From an uncultured Oscillospiraceae bacterium (GTDB taxonomy: Bacteria; Bacillota; Clostridia; Oscillospirales; Acutalibacteraceae): 8,445 nt of DNA. The notes beneath the pieces are model-generated. The model was not told the DNA's origin and did not search any database. It worked only from the letters and a program-made list of their open reading frames with translations. The position numbers and the translations under genes were made by a program. Below, piece by piece: positions 1 through 5,660 of this stretch. The stretch spans positions 1 through 8,445 of the forward strand of contig CABQCM010000040.1 of the NCBI GenBank assembly GCA_902462665.1, in the 5' to 3' direction. Every line of letters starts with the position of its first letter. Within the stretch, counting starts at the first letter, position 1.

Positions 1-458
1 GCAAGGGCTGTATTGTCGCAGTAAATAAATGGGACGCGGTGGATAAGGACGGCAAAACCATGGACCGCATGCGAAAATCCCTGATGAACGACCTAGCCTT
101 TATGTCGTATGTACCCATTATTTTTATCTCGGCCAAAACCGGCCAGAGGGTAGACCGGCTGTTTGAGCTGATTCGTTTTGTCAACGATCAAAACTCCATG
201 CGGATTTCGACCGGTATGCTCAATGATTTGTTGGCCGATGCCACCGCCCGGGTGCAGCCGCCCACCGACAAGGGCAAGCGGCTTAAAATTTACTATGTCA
301 CCCAGGCTTCCACTCGCCCGCCGACGTTTGTGTTTTTCTGCAATGATCCCGAGCTGTTTCATTTTTCCTATCAACGGTATCTTGAAAACCAGATTCGCGA
401 GACCTTCGGCTTGGAGGGAACGCCGGTGCGCGTGGTCGTGCGCGGGCGTTCGGAATAG
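1..458 (+). CDS. der: Ribosome biogenesis GTPase Der (EngA), 3' part
   Basis: Partial gene: the reading frame is open from the left edge (first whole codon at 3) to TAG at 456-458, so the upstream start is missing. Der is a double-GTPase protein that assists assembly of the 50S ribosomal subunit. Visible here are the end of the second GTPase domain, with the G4 motif NKWD (bases 24-35) and a G5-like SAKTG (about 132-146), followed by the C-terminal KH-like domain, including LKIYYVTQAS, PPTFVFFCND and the FSYQRYLENQIRETFGLEGTP block that is characteristic of Der. The last residues (VRVVVRGRSE) are a normal end for the family, so the C-terminus looks complete. It precedes plsY and gpsA, an order common in Clostridia. 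Family assignment is from recognisable motifs and I consider it secure. Confidence 0.95.
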   Translation, partial: KGCIVAVNKWDAVDKDGKTMDRMRKSLMNDLAFMSYVPIIFISAKTGQRVDRLFELIRFVNDQNSMRISTGMLNDLLADATARVQPPTDKGKRLKIYYVTQASTRPPTFVFFCNDPELFHFSYQRYLENQIRETFGLEGTPVRVVVRGRSE

Positions 459-465
459 CCGGTGG

Positions 466-491
466 GACGGTTTTTGCATTGAAAAACCGTC
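466..491 (+). terminator. Perfect hairpin just after der, possible terminator
   Basis: GACGGTTTTT (466-475) and AAAAACCGTC (482-491) form a perfect 10-bp stem with a 6-base loop, starting 8 bases after the der stop. The bases after it (T-rich from 498 on, but not immediately) make a poor U-tract, so it may be a weak or factor-assisted terminator or an mRNA-end stabiliser rather than a classical terminator. The hairpin is seen; the role is inferred. Confidence 0.45.
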
Positions 492-524
492 AAGGATTGG
501 TTTGTTGTTTTGAATGAATGCGTA

Positions 525-555
525 GCTTGCAGCGCCGAAAGCATGGCGTGCAAGC
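525..555. repeat. Bulged inverted repeat in the der-plsY gap
   Basis: The 5' arm 525-536 (GCTTGCAGCGCC) and 3' arm 545-555 (GGCGTGCAAGC) pair over 11 bp with a single bulged G at 532 and an 8-base loop. No T-tract follows it, so it is not a terminator. Function unknown. Confidence 0.4.
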
Positions 556-780
556 GTTGTGGGAATGGGCGCAGACTTTGGAGCAAAGCTTTTTCGCGCG
601 AATCATTGCATGCGCCAAAAAGACGTGCTGTGCAGCCGGGCAGCGCATAGCGAAGCGGAACATACCTAGAGTTTCAAGGCGGGCGCGTAAAACGGCGTTG
701 TACTCGAATTGCGTCGTCTATGCTAAATCAAATTTGCGCTGTAAGGGCGCGATAGCTTCAAGAAGGGGATGGAAAACACC

Positions 781-1509
781 ATGCCGTTTGCACTGAGTGT
801 GTTTTTATTATTTCTGCTGTTTGGCCTAGTCAGCTATCTGCTGGGGTCCATCAGCTTTGCGGTGATCTTCACCAAATGCTTTGCACATACTGACGTCCGC
901 GCGCACGGCAGCGGGAACGCCGGTATGACCAACGTCATGCGCACGGCCGGTATGGCGCCCGGCTTGCTCACCCTGGCTTTCGACGTGCTCAAGGCGGCGG
1001 TCGCGGTGGTATTGGGCTATTATCTGCTCACCTGGCTTGTGGTACAGATTTCTCCCGACCCGGTCGGATATGCCGCCGGTCTAGACCCCGTTTACGGGGC
1101 AACGGTCTGCGGGCTGTGCTGTGTGATCGGGCACATATATCCAATTTTTTTCGGCTTCCGGGGAGGAAAGGGTGTTTTGGTCAGCCTTGGGATGATTTTC
1201 GTACTGGACTGGAGGTGCGCTCTCATTTTGCTGGCGGTTTTTTTGCTGGTTCTTCTGATTTCGCGCATGGTTTCCGCCGCCTCCATTGCGGCGGCGGTGT
1301 CCTATCCCATTGCCACCTATTTGTTGACCGCGTTCGCATCGGGCGCGCCGGCGGAGGATGTGATCACTTTATTCGGCCTGCCGCTGTTGTGGTTTCGCAC
1401 GTTGGCGGCTGCTGTGTTCAGCGTGATTGTCATCTTGCGGCATAAGGACAATATTGTGCGTATCGCCAAAGGCGAGGAAAAGCGGTTTCATATTAAAAAA
1501 GCGAGATAG
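781..1509 (+). CDS. plsY: Glycerol-3-phosphate acyltransferase PlsY
   Basis: PlsY is an integral membrane enzyme that transfers the acyl group from acyl-phosphate to glycerol-3-phosphate, giving lysophosphatidic acid at the start of phospholipid synthesis. With the start at 781 it has 242 residues, slightly longer than the usual roughly 200. Family motifs are present: the first membrane segment with YLLGSISFA (19-27), HGSGNAGMTNV (42-52), GHIYP (117-121), FRGGKGV (126-132), and the C-terminal RHKDNIVRIAKGEE (from about 220). The common form of the third motif has KGGKG; here the first Lys is Arg. The rest is strongly hydrophobic, consistent with several membrane spans. Start choice: an in-frame ATG at 769 touches the AGAAGGGG ribosome binding site (761-768) with no spacer, so ATG 781 is preferred, although its 12-base spacing is long. 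GpsA, encoded next, makes its substrate. Confidence 0.95.
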   Translation: MPFALSVFLLFLLFGLVSYLLGSISFAVIFTKCFAHTDVRAHGSGNAGMTNVMRTAGMAPGLLTLAFDVLKAAVAVVLGYYLLTWLVVQISPDPVGYAAGLDPVYGATVCGLCCVIGHIYPIFFGFRGGKGVLVSLGMIFVLDWRCALILLAVFLLVLLISRMVSAASIAAAVSYPIATYLLTAFASGAPAEDVITLFGLPLLWFRTLAAAVFSVIVILRHKDNIVRIAKGEEKRFHIKKAR

Positions 1510-1612
1510 CGGATATACGGTGAATTTCGCATCGCAACGAACGGCTGTTTGTGCGGGCATGGGATTGGCCTAGCGGGAATCTATGGACCATGAACCGAAA
1601 GGATGAAGATAT

Positions 1613-2617
1613 ATGGCGAAGGTAGTCGTGCTGGGCGCAGGCGGCTGGGGCTGTGCGCTGGCCATTGCGCTGGGGGCGGAAAATACGGTTACTCTTTGGT
1701 CTCCGTTTGAGGAAGAAATTGCTCATTTGCGCGAGCATCGGGGGAACGAAAAGCTTTTGCCCGGGGTAACAATCCCAGAGGCGGTGGAGCTGACCACCTC
1801 GTTGGAATGTGTGCGTGAGTGCGATTTGGTGCTCATGGTGGTGCCTTCGGTGGCGGTTCGGGAGACGGCGCGCAAGCTGTCCGGCATTTTGCCGCCGGGC
1901 AAGGTGGTGGTTGACGCCTCGAAGGGCATTGAGCTGGCAACCACCAAGCTGCTTTGCGAGTGCATTGAGGAAGAACTGCCCGACTGCCGCTCGGCCGTGT
2001 TGTCGGGGCCATCTCATGCTGAGGAAGTGGCGCGGGGAATCCCCACCACCGTTGTGGCCGCCGCCCGGGATCGTGAAACCGCATTATTGGTGCAGGATGT
2101 AGTGATGAACGACACGCTGCGGGTTTATACCAACGACGATATGGTCGGCGTTCAGCTTGCGGGGGCTCTGAAAAATATTATTGCCGTCGCCGCCGGTATC
2201 CTGGCCGGGATGGGGATGGGAGACAATGTGATGGCCGCCCTGATTACGCGGGGCCTGAGTGAGATTGCGCGTTTAGGGCGCAGCCTGGGGGCGAAGGAAG
2301 CAACCTTTGCCGGTTTAGCTGGGATCGGGGATTTGATGGTGACCTGCATGTCGCAGCACAGCCGCAACCGCCGGTTCGGTATGGCGCTGGGCAAGGGGAT
2401 GACCGCCCAGCAGGCTTTGCAGGAGGTTGGCATGACCGTGGAGGGGTATCACGCGGTTCGGGCAGCGCGCAAGCTGGCGCGCCGTCAGGGGGTGGAGATG
2501 CCCATTACCGAGCAGCTTTATCAGGTGCTGTACGACGGCGTCAGTGTCAGCGATGCGGTGAGCCGTCTTATGACCCGTCCCAAGAAGCACGAAGTGGAGA
2601 ACGTGTTTGTGGACTAA
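1613..2617 (+). CDS. gpsA: NAD(P)-dependent glycerol-3-phosphate dehydrogenase GpsA
   Basis: Cytoplasmic enzyme that reduces dihydroxyacetone phosphate to sn-glycerol-3-phosphate, the backbone precursor used by PlsY. It has 334 residues, normal for the family. The N-terminal Rossmann domain carries the dinucleotide-binding loop GAGGWGCALA (8-17; usually GxGxWGTALA, so Cys replaces Thr), then VPSVAVRE, DASKGIE and SGPSHAEEVARG (131-142). The C-terminal domain holds ALKNIIAVAAGI, whose Lys187 is the expected catalytic lysine, followed by GDNVMAALITRGLSEIARLG, GLAGIGDLMVTC and a SRNRRFG block. The start at ATG 1613 is supported by GAAAGGA (1597-1603) with 9 bases of spacing. A gap of about 100 bases after plsY shows no promoter I trust, so the two are probably co-transcribed. 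Terminator-like stem-loops follow the stop. All key residues appear intact. Confidence 0.97.
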   Translation: MAKVVVLGAGGWGCALAIALGAENTVTLWSPFEEEIAHLREHRGNEKLLPGVTIPEAVELTTSLECVRECDLVLMVVPSVAVRETARKLSGILPPGKVVVDASKGIELATTKLLCECIEEELPDCRSAVLSGPSHAEEVARGIPTTVVAAARDRETALLVQDVVMNDTLRVYTNDDMVGVQLAGALKNIIAVAAGILAGMGMGDNVMAALITRGLSEIARLGRSLGAKEATFAGLAGIGDLMVTCMSQHSRNRRFGMALGKGMTAQQALQEVGMTVEGYHAVRAARKLARRQGVEMPITEQLYQVLYDGVSVSDAVSRLMTRPKKHEVENVFVD

Positions 2618-2653
2618 ACGATTGGTCCGAGGGTAGTTGTGCTGTCCCTTTTA

Positions 2654-2675
2654 TGGTTGAAAGCGTTATCAACCA
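2654..2675. repeat. Perfect 7-bp stem-loop after gpsA
   Basis: TGGTTGA (2654-2660) and TCAACCA (2669-2675) pair perfectly around an 8-base loop, 36 bases after the gpsA stop. It directly abuts the terminator-like hairpin at 2675-2692 and may be part of the gpsA mRNA 3' end. Confidence 0.4.
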
Positions 2676-2696
2676 GCGCGAAGATAGGCGCTTTTT
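2675..2696 (+). terminator. Probable gpsA terminator
   Basis: AGCGC (2675-2679) pairs with GCGCT (2688-2692) around an 8-base loop and is followed by T5 (2692-2696). The stem is short but all G-C apart from the closing pair, and its position suits the end of the plsY-gpsA transcript ahead of the convergent - strand gene. Confidence 0.5.
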
Positions 2697-2725
2697 GCTG
2701 GGCGAGGGCAGGTGTTGCCCAGCAA
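2695..2725. repeat. Perfect 9-bp stem-loop in the convergent gap
   Basis: TTGCTGGGC (2695-2703) and GCCCAGCAA (2717-2725) pair perfectly around a 13-base loop. On either strand it lacks a clean following T-tract. It abuts the terminator hairpin at 2675-2696 and lies between the ends of gpsA (+) and the CPBP gene (-), so it may protect or terminate either transcript. Confidence 0.4.
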
Positions 2726-2787
2726 GGTCGGCGGTTCCCCTTTCGAGCAATTGCCCGATAAACCTGGATTGCCTGGTCAACGATATT

Positions 2788-3456
2788 TTAGACAAACGTT
2801 TCCAGCATCAAATCGTAATAAAAGTGTGCGATCATCGGATTCCAAAGAGTCTTGCTTCTTTTGAGCATAACGGCAAACAGCACTCCGCAAAACAACGCGG
2901 ATATGCTTTGAACCAAAAATCCAGACCAGTTAAAATTCCCATACAAAAGTAGCTTTATGAAATAGGCCGGCCAGTGGAGGGCTGCAAACAGGAATGCAGA
3001 TAAAATAAGGGAAACCTTATCGGAATGAACTTTTTTCAGCAGGTTATATCCCCAGCCACGGAATACCGTTTCTTCCCCAACTCCGACAATGAAAAGTTTG
3101 ATCGTCAAAAGCAGGAAATTTTCGTCTGCAACATGCCAAGAACGATAGTTCATCCACATGGATGCCAAAGCATATATTGTAGTCAGCACCATAAATAGGA
3201 TGAATACCGGCTCCGCTTTTGGCTTTGAAAATAATTGTTTTCTTCTCCAAAATAAGTGCTTATCAAATTTATGGATCAAAAGGAATGCCGGGAACATCCA
3301 AACAATCCGGCTAAAATAACCATACAGGTATTTACCTGCAGGCAGATTTCCCAAAAGAAGGGCGCTGTAATTCCACGCATCGGTTACCATCGCCCAGAGG
3401 GCAACAAAGCCTGCCATGGATAAGATTGCAAGTAGGGTCTGCCTTTTTGAATTCAC
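2788..3456 (-). CDS. CPBP family intramembrane metalloprotease (CAAX/Rce1-like)
   Basis: Predicted multi-pass membrane protein of 222 residues (from GTG 3456-3454). It belongs to the CPBP (ABI, PF02517) family: the glutamate motif EETVFRG (128-134), FAALHW with His161, and NPMIAHFYYD with His211 are the expected catalytic or metal-site elements. Hydrophobic stretches lie at about 8-25, 45-61, 84-101, 115-127, 149-162 and 181-198. Substrate unknown; members act in prenyl-protein processing, bacteriocin self-immunity and membrane signalling, and nothing here selects among these. Start: TTG 3462 is only 4 bases from AAAAAGGAG (3475-3467), whereas GTG 3456 has 10 bases, so GTG is preferred. ATG 3465-3463 beside the site is out of frame. 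Sampled lines are about 40% G+C against about 58% in neighbours, and the gene opposes both flanking operons, which suggests acquisition by transfer. Confidence 0.85.
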   Translation of the reverse strand: MNSKRQTLLAILSMAGFVALWAMVTDAWNYSALLLGNLPAGKYLYGYFSRIVWMFPAFLLIHKFDKHLFWRRKQLFSKPKAEPVFILFMVLTTIYALASMWMNYRSWHVADENFLLLTIKLFIVGVGEETVFRGWGYNLLKKVHSDKVSLILSAFLFAALHWPAYFIKLLLYGNFNWSGFLVQSISALFCGVLFAVMLKRSKTLWNPMIAHFYYDLMLETFV

Positions 3457-3484
3457 CAGCAATCATCTCCTTTTTGTCACTTTA

Positions 3485-3513
3485 ATTTTATCATAAGAAT
3501 TGGTTTCATTCAA
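3485..3513 (-). promoter_or_regulatory. Promoter of the CPBP gene
   Basis: Read on the - strand, TTGAAT (3513-3508, 4/6 of the -35 consensus) is followed after exactly 17 bases by TAAAAT (3490-3485, 5/6 of the -10 consensus). It lies about 30 bases upstream of the GTG start, with AAAAAGGAG in between. Good match to a housekeeping sigma-A promoter; not experimentally known. Confidence 0.6.
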
Positions 3514-3567
3514 TTCGGCTGCGTAAAAATGCCGAAGCTTTGATCGGGGGCGCTTAGCTTGCAAAGG

Positions 3568-3585
3568 GACTTTTTGAAAAAAGTC
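3568..3585. promoter_or_regulatory. Perfect inverted repeat next to the rimP -35 box
   Basis: GACTTTTT (3568-3575) and AAAAAGTC (3578-3585) form a perfect 8-base inverted repeat with a 2-base centre; its last base touches the -35 box of the rimP promoter at 3586. It could be an operator, an A-tract upstream element for RNA polymerase, or a hairpin ending transcripts from upstream. The symmetry is seen; the role is a guess. Confidence 0.35.
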
Positions 3586-3614
3586 TTGATTTTCCAAAGG
3601 GAATGTGGTAAAAT
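3586..3614 (+). promoter_or_regulatory. Promoter of the rimP-nusA-infB operon
   Basis: TTGATT (3586-3591, 4/6) and TAAAAT (3609-3614, 5/6) are separated by exactly 17 bases, a good sigma-A promoter. Transcription would begin near 3621, giving a leader of about 105 bases before rimP that contains the hairpin at 3640-3665. Its position rules out translation of the open frame extending upstream to 3559. Confidence 0.7.
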
Positions 3615-3639
3615 ATACACTGTACGATATGGAATGTAT

Positions 3640-3674
3640 GAAAGAGTGGGGCAACCCGCTCTTTCCGTTTTATT
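3640..3674 (+). terminator. rimP leader hairpin, candidate NusA-dependent attenuator
   Basis: GAAAGAGTGGG (3640-3650) pairs with CCCGCTCTTTC (3655-3665): 11 bp including one G-U pair, capped by the GNRA tetraloop GCAA, then an interrupted U-tract TTTTATT (3668-3674). It begins about 20 bases after the predicted transcription start and lies upstream of rimP. In Bacillus subtilis nusA is known to be autoregulated by NusA-stimulated termination in the rimP leader, and weak U-tracts are typical of NusA-dependent terminators. The structure is seen; the regulation is inferred by analogy. Confidence 0.65.
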
Positions 3675-3726
3675 GGTTGAAAATAAAAGGTACCGCCGGC
3701 CGCTTGCGCCGCAGCGGGGGAAAGGA

Positions 3727-4224
3727 ATGGGAAGCTTGGCGAAAAAGGATAGCGGCGGCACGGTGAAAAAGGCGTGGGCGCTGGCTGAGCCCTATGCGCG
3801 GCAGCTCGGGCTTTCGCTTTGGGATGTGTTGTTCGTCAAGGAGGGCGCGTCCTGGTATTTACGTTATATTATCGATAAGGAGGGCGGCGTGAATATTGAC
3901 GATTGCGAGGCCCTGTCCCGCGCGGTCAACGATCCTTTGGACGAGGCCGACTTTATCAAAGAGGCGTATTATCTTGAGGTTTCCTCCCCTGGGCTGTGCA
4001 GAGAGCTGAAGCGACCAGAGCATTTTGAAGCTATGGTAGGCCGTCCGGTGCGGGTGCTGCTCATCCGCCCGCGGGATAACGAGCGGGAATTTTTTGGGGA
4101 GCTGTGCGGCTTTGACGGCCAGCAGGTTTTCCTTCGGGCAGGGGATGACGAGCTTTCCTTTGCCAAAGTAGAGATTGCTTCCGTGACATTGTGTGACGAT
4201 ACTATCGACGAAATCGACGGTTAA
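3727..4224 (+). CDS. rimP: Ribosome maturation factor RimP
   Basis: RimP binds the maturing 30S subunit and helps its assembly. From ATG 3727 the protein has 165 residues. The N-terminal alpha/beta domain shows LGLSLWDVLFVKEG, WYLRYIIDKEGGVNIDDCE (about 43-61) and the hallmark LEVSSPG (83-89) followed by RELKRPEHF; the C-terminal SH3-like domain includes GRPVRVLL, FFGELCGFDG and the final strand ending in EIDG. Start choice: ATG 3727 directly follows AAAGGA (3721-3726) but has GGGGG (3716-3720) 6 bases away; TTG 3736 would have 9-base spacing from AAAGGA and give MAKKDSGG, equally good for the family. First gene of the operon; its TAA stop falls inside the left arm of the inverted-repeat element that separates it from nusA. 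Confidence 0.93.
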   Translation: MGSLAKKDSGGTVKKAWALAEPYARQLGLSLWDVLFVKEGASWYLRYIIDKEGGVNIDDCEALSRAVNDPLDEADFIKEAYYLEVSSPGLCRELKRPEHFEAMVGRPVRVLLIRPRDNEREFFGELCGFDGQQVFLRAGDDELSFAKVEIASVTLCDDTIDEIDG

Positions 4225-4314
4225 GTTGAGGAAAGTCGAACTCGAACGGTTTTCATACGATCTATTTCCGCAGTGTTTGCCCAGCGAAAACATCTCAGTC
4301 TGAAAACTGCGAAG

Positions 4315-4355
4315 CACCTCTCAGCGAGATATCATTGAGAGATGTTTGCTTTTTT
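4315..4355 (+). terminator. Terminator-like hairpin between rimP and nusA
   Basis: 4315-4323 (CACCTCTCA) pairs with 4336-4344 (TGAGAGATG) at 8 of 9 positions around a 12-base loop, followed by TTTGC and T6 (4350-4355). A further AGCA/TGCT match outside the stem could lengthen it. The spacing to the T-run is looser than in a classical terminator. As it lies inside an operon it would act as an attenuator, reducing nusA and downstream expression relative to rimP. Confidence 0.45.
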
Positions 4356-4362
4356 CGATGAT

Positions 4363-4380
4363 GCCTTGCTGACGCAAGGC
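4363..4380 (+). repeat. Perfect 7-bp hairpin with tetraloop inside the element
   Basis: GCCTTGC (4363-4369) and GCAAGGC (4374-4380) pair perfectly around the loop TGAC, 8 bases after the T6 tract. Likely a stable local stem in any RNA read through the element; function unknown. Confidence 0.5.
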
Positions 4381-4478
4381 GAAGAGAAAAAGGGGAAAAG
4401 CGCCAATGAGAGCCGCTGAGAGGCATTCGGGTTCGACTCCCCTCAGCTTAAAGATCAGTATTGGAGGATATGAGGAAA

Positions 4479-5564
4479 ATGGCTAAAAGTACAAACGCGA
4501 CCGCCAACCAGAACAACGAGTTTTTTGAGGCGCTGGAGCAGATGGAGAAAGAAAAGGGAATTCCCTGCGACTACATTGCCGAGAAGATCAGCAGCGCCGT
4601 GGTGGTTTCGGTCAAAAAGGATTACGGCTCCAAGGATATCGTTTTTTGCGATGTGGACTGTGAGAGGCGTATTTTCTCGGTTTATGTGCGCAAAAACGTG
4701 GTCGATGACATCGAAGATCCCGACACCGATATTTTGGTGCAGGACGCGCAGAAATACAAACGAGGCGCGCTGGCTGGCGACGTGGTGGAAATTCCGCTGG
4801 ATACCCGCCAGTTTGGCCGCATTGCCGCCCAGACGGCCAAGCACGTCATCCGGCAGGGCATCCGGGACGCCGAGCGCGGACAGACCTTGAGCGAATTCCA
4901 GTCCAAGCATCAGGAACTGGTAACCGCGCTGATTAACACCATTGATCCCCGCACCGGCAACGCGACGGTGGAAATCGCTCATTCCGAGGCCATTCTTCCC
5001 AAGGCAGAGCAGGTCCCAGGAGAAGAGCTTCGAGAGGGAGAACGTATCAAGGTCTATGTGGTGGACGTGCGTGACAGCGAGAAGGGGCCGAAAATCATGA
5101 TTTCCCGCACCCATTCGGGACTGGTTAAGCGGCTGTTTGAGATGGAGGTGCCCGAGATTTTTGACGGTACCATCGAAATCAAAGCAATTTCCCGCGAAGC
5201 TGGTTCTCGCACTAAGCTTGCGGTTTACTCCAAGGACGAGAATGTCGATCCCATTGGCGCCTGCATCGGGCCGCGCGGCTCGCGTGTGGCCGGTATCGTG
5301 GATGAACTGGGCGGGGAAAAAATCGACATTGTCAAATATTCTGACGACCCGGCTGAGTTCATCAAGGGGGCGCTGTCTCCTGCTAACGTGCTCAGCGTCG
5401 AGGTCGATCCCGAGGGAGCCAAAGCTTGCCGGGTTACCGTGCCTGATTCCCAGTTGTCCCTTGCCATCGGCAACCGGGGGCAGAATGTGCGTCTTGCCGC
5501 CCGTCTGACCGGATGGAAAATTGACATCCGTCCGGAAAGCGGATTTTTTGGCGAGGAAGAATAA
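4479..5564 (+). CDS. nusA: Transcription termination/antitermination factor NusA
   Basis: NusA binds RNA polymerase and modulates pausing, intrinsic termination and antitermination. At 361 residues it is the short form without the C-terminal acidic repeats of Proteobacteria. Domains: polymerase-binding N-terminal domain with NEFFEALEQMEKEKGI and YIAEKISSAVVVSVKKDYG; S1 domain around 130-195 with ATVEIAHSEAILPKAEQVPGE; KH1 with DPIGACIGPRGSRV (from 257); KH2 with LAIGNRGQNVRLAARL (328-343). Start: GGAGG (4463-4467) is 11 bases from ATG 4479 and only 2 from in-frame ATG 4470, so 4479 is preferred, but 4470 (MRKMAKST) is possible. Second gene of the operon, separated from rimP by the inverted-repeat element. 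Probably controls its own expression through the rimP leader hairpin. Confidence 0.97.
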   Translation: MAKSTNATANQNNEFFEALEQMEKEKGIPCDYIAEKISSAVVVSVKKDYGSKDIVFCDVDCERRIFSVYVRKNVVDDIEDPDTDILVQDAQKYKRGALAGDVVEIPLDTRQFGRIAAQTAKHVIRQGIRDAERGQTLSEFQSKHQELVTALINTIDPRTGNATVEIAHSEAILPKAEQVPGEELREGERIKVYVVDVRDSEKGPKIMISRTHSGLVKRLFEMEVPEIFDGTIEIKAISREAGSRTKLAVYSKDENVDPIGACIGPRGSRVAGIVDELGGEKIDIVKYSDDPAEFIKGALSPANVLSVEVDPEGAKACRVTVPDSQLSLAIGNRGQNVRLAARLTGWKIDIRPESGFFGEEE

Positions 5565-5660
5565 CAGCGCGTCAATCGGATCGCAGGGCCTTTTGGAGTC
5601 GGTGAAGAAGTGCGGGGATACCGCATTTGCCGGCCGATAGAGCAAAGGAGGATGAGCAGC

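Larger units (their letters stand above)
459..780. other. Gene-poor gap between der and plsY with several hairpins
   Basis: About 320 bases with no gene I can support. It contains a perfect 10-bp hairpin just after der (466-491), a bulged hairpin at 525-555, and a small 5-bp hairpin at 576-588 followed by CTTTTT. A 92-codon frame (518-796) crosses it, but it is rich in Arg, Lys, Cys and Ala, has no recognised motif, lacks a good ribosome binding site and runs into plsY, so I treat it as chance. No clear promoter for plsY was found; TATGCT at 719-724 has no credible -35 box. It may be a long untranslated leader, a decayed gene, or an unrecognised RNA. Confidence 0.4.
4221..4451. repeat. 231-base element with 26-base terminal inverted repeats (MITE or structured RNA)
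   Basis: Left arm 4221-4246 and right arm 4426-4451 are imperfect inverted copies: 22 of 26 positions complementary, two G-T wobbles (4226/4446, 4242/4430) and two adjacent A-C mismatches (4232/4440, 4233/4439). Both ends carry TTAA, so a TA or TTAA target duplication is possible but cannot be told from the repeat itself. The element starts on the rimP stop codon and ends 11 bases before the nusA ribosome binding site, filling almost the whole gap. No protein is encoded. Inside are a terminator-like hairpin (4315-4355), a perfect 7-bp hairpin (4363-4380), and a long-range 10-base pairing (4317-4326 with 4414-4423). It may be a miniature inverted-repeat transposable element, a structured leader RNA, or the former recruited as the latter. 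No second copy is visible in the window. Confidence 0.65.

Noticed and set aside
576..594. Small hairpin CTTTG/CAAAG followed by CTTTTT as a terminator
   Set aside because: The 5-bp, A-T-rich stem with a 3-base loop is too weak to call.
518..796. Possible 92-residue gene in the der-plsY gap
   Set aside because: No motif, no good ribosome binding site, odd basic composition, and overlap with the start of plsY.
2653..2952. Possible 99-residue + strand gene after gpsA
   Set aside because: It starts inside the stem-loop cluster and runs antisense through the 3' end of the CPBP gene; no recognisable motif.
3559..3726. Upstream extension of the rimP frame to a TTG at 3559
   Set aside because: It would include the -35 and -10 boxes and the leader hairpin, and the extra residues do not resemble RimP.
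4426..4451. tRNA or tmRNA 3' end suggested by a T-arm-like GGGTTCGACTCCC and a possible 7-bp acceptor-like pairing with 4222-4228
   Set aside because: No D-arm, anticodon arm or CCA is present, the T-stem would be only 3 bp, and the same bases pair further with the left arm of the inverted repeat, which explains the match better.
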